Position numbers and translations under genes: made by a program. A stretch of 64,000 nt of DNA from Bacteroidota bacterium (GTDB lineage: Bacteria; Bacteroidota; Bacteroidia; Chitinophagales; Chitinophagaceae): positions 680,001-744,000 of the forward strand of contig JADJJH010000003.1 of assembly GCA_016706595.1 (NCBI GenBank), read 5' to 3'. Positions 57,456 through 64,000 of this stretch are shown here, piece after piece. The notes under the pieces are model-generated. The model saw only the letters and a program-made list of their open reading frames with translations. It made no database searches and had not been told where the DNA came from. Within the stretch, counting starts at the first letter, position 1, and every line of letters begins with the position of its first letter.

Positions 57456-57600
57456 TTTTAAACCACATAGGTACATAGAATACCAAGTTGTTTTATAGAG
57501 AAAGAGTTGGCAACTATATGACCTATGTGGTAAAATGGTTTTAACCTCATAGGTATATAGAATGCAAGTCTATTTGCCTAAATACCCCATGTGGTAAATA
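57456..57600. repeat. two tandem ACCACATAGG palindromic elements
   Basis: Copy 1 has outer arms ACCACATAGGTACATAG and CTATATGACCTATGTGGT; copy 2 is a diverged version (AACCTCATAGGTATATAG...CATGTGGTAAAT). A half copy, ACCACAACAGGTACATAGAA, lies near 60077-60096. They form large hairpins between genes and look like a dispersed palindromic repeat family. Confidence 0.65.
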
Positions 57601-57693
57601 AATAGAAACCCCACAATATTCTAGTTGGCAAACGAGAAGATATTCGTAAAAACTAAATTCTTTCAATTGAAAACCGATTACTATTTTTACGGA

Positions 57694-58782
57694 ATGGATG
57701 CTAAGGCTATCATCGAAAGGATAAAGAATCCCACATTATTAGAACAAGACGAGGCAAGTTCATTTGATCAGATGCTGGCGCAAGCACCTTATTTTTCTGT
57801 TGGGCATTTTTTGAAATATGGTTCCGATTATTTGCATCATCAAGCTCGACTCAGCGATGTGGCTATTCATAAGCATAATCCAATATTGTTTGCAGGCTAT
57901 ATGCATACTTTACAAAAACTTCGTGCAGGTGAATTGATTATCGACATACCAAAAGAAGAAGTCATTGAAGAGATGCCTATTAAAACGACCATTGATGTTT
58001 TGTCTGAGAAACTGACACCTACCTCACCGCCAAATATTGAAACGAAAGTTGAGGAAGTAAAAGAGCCTGTTGTTCAGGAAATAGCACCTGAGCCTGAATT
58101 GAAAATTAGAATGGAGCCGCCTCTCGAAACCTACGAGGTAAAAAAGCCGGAAATCGATTTGCCACTGGCATCTCAGGATCCGCCATTGGTTGCAACAACT
58201 ATTACACCCGAGATTACGCCTGAGACCGAAGATGTGATGCAAATTATTAATGCATTGGATGAGTCGTCGATGTTGGATATAGAACGTAATTTTAAGGAAA
58301 CCGCTAAAGCAGAATCGCCTCTTCCAATGTCTGAAGTGCCTATTGAGGTTAAGGTTGAAATTAAGCAAGAACCACAAATTGTAACGCCTCCGACTCAAAT
58401 CAACGATGAAGAGGAAAAGGCAAAATCATTGATGGTAATGATGAGTTTTACCGATTGGTTACAGCATTTTAAGCATAAAACCGAAGAAGATAAAGCAGAA
58501 GAAAAGGAACAAAAAGCATTGAAAACTGCTTGGCAAAAGGAAAAATTAGCGGCTGCAGCCGATGAGGAGATCGATGAGATTCCTGAATTTATTTTCAAGC
58601 AGGCCATGGATTCGATATCAATGGAAAGTGATTTGATTAGCGAATCGCTGGCCCAAATTTTAACCAAGCAAGGCAAACACGATAAAGCCATTGCGATGTA
58701 CAAAAAATTAAGTTTGCGTAATCCCGAAAAAAGCGCTTACTTTGCGAACCTTATTCAAGAACTCACGTTAAATTATAAATAG
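57694..58782 (+). CDS. conserved acidic helical protein upstream of secG
   Basis: I choose ATG at 57694 (362 aa, MDAKAIIERIKNP), since TATTTTTA at 57682-57689 ends 4 nt before it; the longer frame from TTG at 57625 adds 23 doubtful residues. The protein starts with a helical domain (1-90), has a long low-complexity Pro/Glu/Val region (about 95-245) and ends with TPR-like helices (QILTKQGKHDKAIAMYKKL, about 330-350). It ends 2 nt before secG, and similar proteins sit beside secG elsewhere in the phylum. Cytoplasmic by lack of a signal. Function not known. Confidence 0.75.
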   Translation: MDAKAIIERIKNPTLLEQDEASSFDQMLAQAPYFSVGHFLKYGSDYLHHQARLSDVAIHKHNPILFAGYMHTLQKLRAGELIIDIPKEEVIEEMPIKTTIDVLSEKLTPTSPPNIETKVEEVKEPVVQEIAPEPELKIRMEPPLETYEVKKPEIDLPLASQDPPLVATTITPEITPETEDVMQIINALDESSMLDIERNFKETAKAESPLPMSEVPIEVKVEIKQEPQIVTPPTQINDEEEKAKSLMVMMSFTDWLQHFKHKTEEDKAEEKEQKALKTAWQKEKLAAAADEEIDEIPEFIFKQAMDSISMESDLISESLAQILTKQGKHDKAIAMYKKLSLRNPEKSAYFANLIQELTLNYK

Positions 58783-58784
58783 TT

Positions 58785-59189
58785 ATGTCAGTTATCATTC
58801 TTATTTTTATTATTATCACTTGTGCTGTATTGGCCTTTTTTGTATTGATTCAAAACCCTAAGGGTGGCGGTTTGGCCGGTTCGTTTGGCGGTTTAGGAAA
58901 TCAAATGATGGGTGCTAAACAAAGTACCGATGTAGTTGAAAAAGGAACTTGGGTATCGGCAGCCGTATTATTGGTACTTACCTTAGGTTCATTTGTATTA
59001 ACACCAAAGCAAACTTCTGACGTGAACGAAAAAACGCGTTCTGAGAAAATTAATAAAGGAACGCCTGTAGCTGCCCCGGCACCTACACCGGCTCCGGCAC
59101 CAGCACAAACTGCGCCGGCAACTACACCACCTCCGGCAGACGCAGCCCCACAAGGAAATGCTGCGCCAGCAACGCCTACACAAAAGTAA
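58785..59189 (+). CDS. secG: preprotein translocase subunit SecG
   Basis: The 134-aa protein has two membrane segments (about 2-22 and 55-72) separated by the SecG loop IQNPKGGGLAGSFGG. The C-terminal part (from about 95) is a Pro/Ala-rich tail, longer than in E. coli SecG but common in Bacteroidota. SecG helps SecYE/SecA move proteins, and these would include the T9SS cargo seen elsewhere in this window. It starts 2 nt after the preceding gene, so they share an operon. Confidence 0.95.
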   Translation: MSVIILIFIIITCAVLAFFVLIQNPKGGGLAGSFGGLGNQMMGAKQSTDVVEKGTWVSAAVLLVLTLGSFVLTPKQTSDVNEKTRSEKINKGTPVAAPAPTPAPAPAQTAPATTPPPADAAPQGNAAPATPTQK

Positions 59190-59221
59190 TTTTAGAGATT
59201 CCTCTGAATGGAAAATATTTG

Positions 59222-59250
59222 AATGGCATTCGTAAAGGATGCCATTTTTT
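59222..59250 (+). terminator. terminator of secG
   Basis: An 8-bp stem AATGGCAT/ATGCCATT (59222-59229 with 59239-59246) with T run. It overlaps the end of the convergent DUF2520 gene. Confidence 0.8.
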
Positions 59251-60022
59251 ATGTAGTGAAATGATTCGCTTTCATAATTGCCTCGCTTAGCAATTTGTAA
59301 ATCTCTTGGTATTGTGTTTGGGATGATAATAAAGTAAGATGCTTTTCAATCGTTTTTACATCACCTCGTTTTGCCGGACCGCTTTGTAATTCAGTGGGTG
59401 TTAAATGTATAAGTTTATTGACCGTATCTTGAATAAGTGGTAATAAAATATTGAATGACAAATTGTGATTTTTCAAAATATCATAACTGATGCCAAATAA
59501 ATAATTACTGAAATTATTGGCAAATACCGCGGCTACATGCAAGTTTAATTTTAGTTCATCATCTAGGTGGATAATCTGATCACTGATACACTTTGCAAGT
59601 TCTTGAACCAATAGTAAACTCTCCTCGTTGGAAGCATTAATAACACATGGAATATTTTTATGATTTGGCCATGCATGTTTTTGTATTGAATACACACACC
59701 ATATTGAACCTGTATTGGCACTACTTTGGTCTATGTGATGTAAACTTAATGTGCCGGCTGTATGCAGTACGAGTTTGTTGTTGAGGTTTAGGGTTTCACA
59801 AATTGTAAGCACTGCATCATCACTTACAGCCAATACATACACATCAGCCGTTTTATTAATTTCATGTAAGCTTGATGTATAATTACAGTGTAGTTGTGAA
59901 GCAAGTTGTTGCGCATGTAATTCGGTACGTGAATACACTTGTACAATTTCATGCCCGTTTTGTTGAAACCGATGCGCAAAAAATGTGGCAATATTACCGG
60001 AGCCAAGAATTACAATTTTCAT
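59249..60022 (-). CDS. Rossmann/DUF2520 oxidoreductase-like protein
   Basis: This 257-aa protein starts with a Rossmann nucleotide-binding motif (VILGSGNIATFFAHRF), an NADP-binding type region similar to ProC, and has a C-terminal helical DUF2520 domain (about 125-257) with HVAAVFANNFSNYL and SGPAKRGD. DUF2520 proteins are thought to be NAD(P)-dependent dehydrogenases; the substrate is not known. The promoter TTG (60056-60054), 19 nt, TAAGTTTA (60034-60027) ends 4 nt before ATG, so it is probably leaderless. Confidence 0.88.
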   Translation of the reverse strand: MKIVILGSGNIATFFAHRFQQNGHEIVQVYSRTELHAQQLASQLHCNYTSSLHEINKTADVYVLAVSDDAVLTICETLNLNNKLVLHTAGTLSLHHIDQSSANTGSIWCVYSIQKHAWPNHKNIPCVINASNEESLLLVQELAKCISDQIIHLDDELKLNLHVAAVFANNFSNYLFGISYDILKNHNLSFNILLPLIQDTVNKLIHLTPTELQSGPAKRGDVKTIEKHLTLLSSQTQYQEIYKLLSEAIMKANHFTT

Positions 60023-60026
60023 AGGG

Positions 60027-60056
60027 TAAACTTACTGAAAACTATTTGAGCTTCAA
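60027..60056 (-). promoter_or_regulatory. promoter of DUF2520 gene
   Basis: On the minus strand, TTG (60056-60054), exactly 19 nt, TAAGTTTA (60034-60027). The -7 element has one base off TAnnTTTG. Only four bases separate it from the start codon. Confidence 0.7.
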
Positions 60057-60232
60057 GTTTATTCAATTATTTTTAAACCACAACAGGTACATAGAATTTA
60101 AAAGGGCTAACGAAAATTGTCAAGGGAGTATTGAATTGAATCACAACAATTCCCTTTGACTTAGTTGGAAAAAACATTTCGATGACGACGCTTCCTACTG
60201 CCTGCTGCCAACAGTTTACTGCCTACTACTTC

Positions 60233-61786
60233 TTACTTACTTTCCATCTTAATCACAGGTATAAGCATTTCTTCAAGCGAAACCCCTCCATGTTGAAATG
60301 TGTTTTTAAAATAATTTGCGTAATGATTATAATTGTTAGGATAGCACAGATATACATCGTTTTTTGAAAAAATAAAGCTCGAATTAAAATTCGGTTTCGG
60401 TAAACCTATATCATTAGGTTCACGAAAAGAAAGTACGGCTTTGCCATCAAAATTCAAATTTTTTCCGTGTTTGTAACGGATGTTGGCAGTGGTTTGTTTG
60501 TCGCCAATAACTTTACTCGGCGACTTCACTTGTACACTTCCATGATCGGTGGTAACCACCATTTTAATGCCTTTGTCGGCCACTTTTTTCAAGGCTTGCA
60601 AAAGAGGAGAATGTTCAAACCAACTATTAGTAAGTGATCGATAAGAAACTTCATCATTCGCTAATTCTTTTAATACTTCCATTTCGGTTCGCGCATGCGA
60701 AAGCATATCAACAAAATTGTAAACAATGATATTCAAATCGTTATGTAATAAATCTTGGATATTATTTACTAGTAAATCGCCATGATAATGGTTCGTGATT
60801 TTAGTATACGAAAACTTAATATCCTTCATCCCTTTTCGATGCAGTAAATCTTCAAAAAATTGCTCTTCATATAAATTCTTGCCGCCTTCTTCATCATCAT
60901 TCTTCCACTCAACCGGAAAGCGTTTTTCAATATCCATCGGAAGCATTCCCGAAAAAATTGCATTTCTACTATACTGTGTACTGGTAGGTAAAATGGCACA
61001 AAACATATCCTCTTCGGTAAGTCTGAAATTCTCGGCAAACTTTGGTTGTATGCTTTTCCATTGATCCCATCGTAAATTATCAATGAGAATTAAAAAAGTA
61101 GATTTTCCTTTTTCGAGTGTCGGAAATACATGTTTTTCCATGAGGGTATGACTCATAACCGGCGCATTGGCATTACCCGGTTTCACCCATTTTGCATAGT
61201 TTTTCTCAACAAATTTGCAGAACTCATTATTGGCTTCTTCTTTTTGCGCACTAAATATTTCAAGCATTTCAGGACTATCAGATTTTTGCATTTCAAGTTC
61301 CCAATACACTAATTTTTTATACAAATTGCACCATTCATCGTAATCAGGATTTGAGTTCAAGGCCATAAATAAATTCCTGAATTCTTGTTGATAGTTTTGC
61401 GTTGTTTTTTCACTCACCAATGTTTTTGCATCGATGATCTTTTTTAAACTCAATAAAATTTGATTCGGATTTACCGGTTTAATTAAGTAATCAGTGATTT
61501 GCGAACCTATGGCTTCTTCCATAATATTTTCGGCTTCGTTTTTAGTAACCATCACCACCGGAATATATACGTTATATTCTTTAATCTGTGATAAGGTTTC
61601 TAAACCGGTCATACCCGGCATACTTTCATCTAATAAAATGACATCTACATGATTTGATTTTAAATATTCGAAACCATCATATCCATTCGAAAAGGTTTCA
61701 ACTTCATAACCCTTATTTTGAAGAAACATGATTTGTGATTGAAGCGAATCCATCTCGTCGTCGACCCAAAGAATTTTTGTACCCAT
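60233..61786 (-). CDS. porX: PorX: response regulator with PglZ (alkaline phosphatase-like) domain
   Basis: The 517-aa protein joins a CheY-like receiver domain (1-120) with a PglZ domain. Asp53 in LLDESMPGM is the phosphorylation site, and the acidic pair in WVDDE and Lys82 are present. The PglZ domain (about 200-517) is of the alkaline-phosphatase superfamily, with FLILIDNLRWDQW, ILPTSTQYSRNAIFSG and the metal-site TTDHGS. This is the architecture of PorX, the T9SS regulator known from Porphyromonas and Flavobacterium, where it works with PorY and SigP and hydrolyses cyclic oligonucleotides. The -7 element TACATTTG lies at 61811-61804. Its presence fits the T9SS cargo genes here. Confidence 0.93.
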   Translation of the reverse strand: MGTKILWVDDEMDSLQSQIMFLQNKGYEVETFSNGYDGFEYLKSNHVDVILLDESMPGMTGLETLSQIKEYNVYIPVVMVTKNEAENIMEEAIGSQITDYLIKPVNPNQILLSLKKIIDAKTLVSEKTTQNYQQEFRNLFMALNSNPDYDEWCNLYKKLVYWELEMQKSDSPEMLEIFSAQKEEANNEFCKFVEKNYAKWVKPGNANAPVMSHTLMEKHVFPTLEKGKSTFLILIDNLRWDQWKSIQPKFAENFRLTEEDMFCAILPTSTQYSRNAIFSGMLPMDIEKRFPVEWKNDDEEGGKNLYEEQFFEDLLHRKGMKDIKFSYTKITNHYHGDLLVNNIQDLLHNDLNIIVYNFVDMLSHARTEMEVLKELANDEVSYRSLTNSWFEHSPLLQALKKVADKGIKMVVTTDHGSVQVKSPSKVIGDKQTTANIRYKHGKNLNFDGKAVLSFREPNDIGLPKPNFNSSFIFSKNDVYLCYPNNYNHYANYFKNTFQHGGVSLEEMLIPVIKMESK

Positions 61787-61803
61787 GTATTTTTATTATT
61801 TAG

Positions 61804-61811
61804 CAAATGTA
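61804..61811 (-). promoter_or_regulatory. -7 element of porX
   Basis: TACATTTG on the minus strand is a perfect -7 match, 17 nt before the start codon. No TTG is found at the 19-nt distance. Confidence 0.5.
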
Positions 61812-61994
61812 ATTGTAATGGAGTTGAAACGGGCTAATTGGATAAATATTGTAGCTATTAGAATTGTTGAGTCGACTACATTTTTATTTAAGGTAAGTTG
61901 AATGATGAGGAAGGCCTTAACGAAACTCAAGCCCATCTTAGTTTTTTAACGTTACGATTGGAAAATCATACAAATTTTTGCCTACTTTTACGAA

Positions 61995-62384
61995 GTGTTA
62001 AAAAAAATCAGCGCCATACTATTGCTCTTTTTGTACCTCCCTTCGGTAATTGGGGTGCAATTATGTGCACATTATTGTGGCGGTGAACTTCAGTCGGTAT
62101 CGGTTTATACACATGCCAATGAAGATTTATGTTGCGGAACACATGCCAAGCATAATTGCTGCAACGAAGAGAATAAGATCATTAAAGTAAAGGATAGCCA
62201 TAAAAATCCCGAGCTTAAAGTTTTCAGTTTTGAAACATTTGATGAATTAGCCTTGGAAGTATTTCAGTTTCAAACAGAATTACCAAGGATTTTATCAAGT
62301 TGTACCATCCCTGAAACCTATATCGATCCGCCCGACATCCCTAGGTCGAAATTGTATCTTTATCATTGCACATTCTTAATTTGA
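61995..62384 (+). CDS. HYC_CC_PP family protein
   Basis: The 129-aa protein has a hydrophobic N-terminal signal (1-20), then the three signatures of the family: HYC (AHYCGG), CC (two pairs, DLCCG and HNCCNEE) and PP (YIDPPDIP). The cysteines and histidines suggest metal binding in the periplasm. The start GTG at 61995 is chosen because the -7 element TACTTTTA (61983-61990) ends 4 nt before it. It opens a set with an MbnP protein and a TonB-dependent receptor. Copper is the likely metal by context but not proven. Confidence 0.85.
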   Translation: MLKKISAILLLFLYLPSVIGVQLCAHYCGGELQSVSVYTHANEDLCCGTHAKHNCCNEENKIIKVKDSHKNPELKVFSFETFDELALEVFQFQTELPRILSSCTIPETYIDPPDIPRSKLYLYHCTFLI

Positions 62385-62444
62385 TATTTTGTTTTTTGTC
62401 AAGAGTTATTATTTATTTAATTATCTATTTAAAACAATTTTCAA

Positions 62445-63176
62445 ATGAAAGTAATAAACATATTCATAGCAGGCTTGCTTATAATCAGCGTTGCCAGCTG
62501 CAAAAAAAACACATTAGCTACCTCAGGTGATGTAGCCATTTCAATGAACAATGTTGCCAACGGAAATCCAATAACCCTTGGCGCTTTGAATAATACCAAT
62601 GCATTAGGATCAACTTTTAGCGTAGATATGCTAAAGTATTATGTAAGTAAAATGGTTTTGGTAAGCGATGCAGGAAGCGATTTCGAATTCAATAACTACG
62701 ATTTAATTGATATTGCAGACCCAACAACTTTGACTATTCAGGGTAGTGCAATTCCAAACGGTCATTATTCTAAACTTAAATTTGCTTTAGGTATCGACTC
62801 ACTTAGAAATCATACTGGTGCGCAAGAAGGAGATTTAGATCCTTTATATGGAATGATTTGGACTTGGAGTACCGGCTATATATTCTTTAAGCATGAAGGT
62901 CGCTTTATAAAAACAGATCTTACGGAAGACAATTTATTGTTTCATTTAGGAACTGATAGAGCTTATACTATGCTTGAAATTCCAATTGATTTAAAAGTAG
63001 AGGGTGCAAACAAAAAGCTCATTATCAATTTCGATGTCGCTAAAATGTATAATTCGCCGGCACTTGATTTCAATGTCATGAATATTAATCAAAGTACAAC
63101 TGCTGCCGATTTTCCATGGATAGATGATATGAAAGCTAACGCGATAGATGCGTTTTCTTTTAATCGTTCAGAGTAA
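62445..63176 (+). CDS. MbnP family lipoprotein
   Basis: This 243-aa protein has a lipoprotein signal with SVASC (Cys near residue 19) and the MbnP-like domain: FSVDMLKYYVSKMVLV, IPNGHYSKLKFALGID, LDPLYGMIWTWSTGYIF and KHEGRF. In methanotrophs, MbnP works with MbnH near copper-binding peptides. In Bacteroidota such genes sit beside TonB receptors. It is 60 nt after the HYC_CC_PP gene and 197 nt before the receptor gene. Confidence 0.88.
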   Translation: MKVINIFIAGLLIISVASCKKNTLATSGDVAISMNNVANGNPITLGALNNTNALGSTFSVDMLKYYVSKMVLVSDAGSDFEFNNYDLIDIADPTTLTIQGSAIPNGHYSKLKFALGIDSLRNHTGAQEGDLDPLYGMIWTWSTGYIFFKHEGRFIKTDLTEDNLLFHLGTDRAYTMLEIPIDLKVEGANKKLIINFDVAKMYNSPALDFNVMNINQSTTAADFPWIDDMKANAIDAFSFNRSE

Positions 63177-63373
63177 TCTTTATCCCGAAAGCGTTCGGGA
63201 CAATCTTCAATTTTCAATTAGGAGTCTTCGTCACAAAATGGTTTGTATCTGTATGCTCATTTTTGTAGTTTTTAAATAGAAACAAATTCATTGATGGAAT
63301 TAAATCTAATAGCTTCAAATAATTGAGTTATTATTTACTCGCCATACAAGGCAATCATTATAAAAAATAAAAA

Positions 63374-64000
63374 ATGAAAATCACTTCATATATTCTTTGC
63401 TTAGTACTGAGTTTGGTCTACTCGGTAACGCAAGCACAATCCACTAAGGATACCACAAAAAAGAAAGACCTTAATACCATACAAATTATTCAACGCAATA
63501 ATGGAAATACCATGGATGCATTGAGTCCCATTCGTACAGAAAAACTTACACAAGTTGAATTAAAAAAGAATGCCTGCTGTAATCTGGCCGAAAGTTTTGA
63601 AAGTAGTCCTACCGTTGAAGTAAGTTTTAGTAATGCACTTACCGGTGCTCGTCAAATTCAAATGTTAGGACTCAGCGGTGTGTATGTTCAAATGATGACT
63701 GATTTATTGCCAACCATTCGTGGATTAAATTATACGTATGGCTTCAGTAATATTCCGGGCTCACAAGTAAATTCGATTTTTATTAATAAAGGTCCAGGCA
63801 GTGTAACCAATGGTTTTGAAAGCATGACCGGACAAATTGATGTTGAATTGCAAAAGCCTGAACGCTCACCTCGTTTATTTATTAATGCTTACATGAATTC
63901 ACGATTACGTTCGGAGCTAAATACCAATGTGGCACATCAATTTAATAAAAAATGGAGTACTATGCTCATGTTACATGGAAGCGCGATTCAAAATAAAGTA
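63374..64000 (+). CDS. TonB-dependent receptor, N-terminal part (runs off window)
   Basis: The first 209 codons are present and no stop occurs before the window edge. A signal peptide (1-23, ending TQAQS) is followed by a plug domain with ELKKNACCNLAESFES, VSFSNALTGARQIQML, IPGSQVNSIFINKGPGSV and GFESMTGQIDVEL, then the beginning of the barrel. The CC pair in NACCN is typical of receptors found with MbnP and HYC_CC_PP proteins. It would import a metal chelate across the outer membrane with TonB energy. Confidence 0.9.
   Translation, partial: MKITSYILCLVLSLVYSVTQAQSTKDTTKKKDLNTIQIIQRNNGNTMDALSPIRTEKLTQVELKKNACCNLAESFESSPTVEVSFSNALTGARQIQMLGLSGVYVQMMTDLLPTIRGLNYTYGFSNIPGSQVNSIFINKGPGSVTNGFESMTGQIDVELQKPERSPRLFINAYMNSRLRSELNTNVAHQFNKKWSTMLMLHGSAIQNKV

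Noticed and set aside
57402..57476. N-terminal extension of the SpmA/SpmB-like protein
   Set aside because: It reads through the ACCACATAGG repeat; ATG at 57401 fits the membrane topology better.
58024..58398. 124-codon minus-strand frame opposite the gene before secG
   Set aside because: Mirror of the low-complexity region of the real gene; composition is that of an antisense shadow.
61898..62086. 62-codon frame overlapping the HYC_CC_PP gene
   Set aside because: It runs out of frame through the start of a clear gene with a signal peptide, and has no features of its own.

Overview
The window comes from an A+T-rich genome of the phylum Bacteroidota. It may lie near Chitinophagales or Sphingobacteriia, but I cannot place it further from sequence alone. 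The evidence for the phylum is: secreted proteins with type IX secretion (T9SS) C-terminal sorting domains; a PorX-type response regulator with a PglZ domain; Porin_10, HYC_CC_PP, MbnP and choice-of-anchor-L proteins; and repeated promoters of the Bacteroidota form TTG-N19-TAnnTTTG.

Layout. 1-2.09 kb: 3' part of a 23S rRNA, a 5S rRNA and a terminator. 2.1-3.0 kb: no gene seen. 3.0-4.1 kb (-): a secreted choice-of-anchor-L protein. 4.2-6.6 kb (+): rplK-rplA-rplJ-rplL, with no secE/nusG before and no rpoB/rpoC after. 6.7-10.1 kb (+): an LTA-synthase-like membrane phosphotransferase and ahcY. 10.7-33.1 kb (+): a giant adhesin locus. It holds a 4459-aa protein with about 60 copies of a 50-aa Cys-paired repeat, a 1229-aa multidomain protein followed by a 272-aa T9SS cargo, and a 1267-aa protein with 14 copies of the same repeat. 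33.2-34.2 kb: a bestrophin-like channel. 34.4-37.4 kb (-): fusA and an ACP-phosphodiesterase-like gene. 37.6-38.1 kb: four tRNAs (Thr-TGT, Tyr-GTA, Gly-TCC, Thr-GGT). 38.2-43.0 kb (+): adk, obgE, a BatA-like membrane protein and a lipoprotein. 43.2-47.4 kb (-): an MFS transporter, a Porin_10 porin and purine-nucleoside phosphorylase.

47.7-55.9 kb is the most unusual accessory part. On the minus strand are a HEAT-repeat protein and a 1757-aa protein that combines two different alpha/beta-hydrolase domains with a CHAT (caspase-like) protease domain and a helical repeat tail. Divergent from it are a TIR domain protein with a C-terminal CD225/dispanin-like membrane module, a translationally coupled DUF2752 membrane protein, and a nucleoside 2-deoxyribosyltransferase-like gene ending in a 12-G tract. 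I infer that this is a candidate immunity or programmed-death module. Nothing in the sequence proves that.

56.2-61.8 kb is housekeeping: an SpmA/SpmB-like membrane protein, a TPR-like protein with secG, a DUF2520 Rossmann protein and porX. 62.0-64.0 kb is a likely metal (copper) uptake set of HYC_CC_PP, MbnP and a TonB-dependent receptor cut off by the window end. PorX and the T9SS cargo fit together: the large adhesins are probably exported by T9SS, and PorX is the known regulator of that system. Several genes have a -7 promoter element ending exactly 4 nt before the start codon, which suggests leaderless mRNAs. Several families of palindromic intergenic elements are present.
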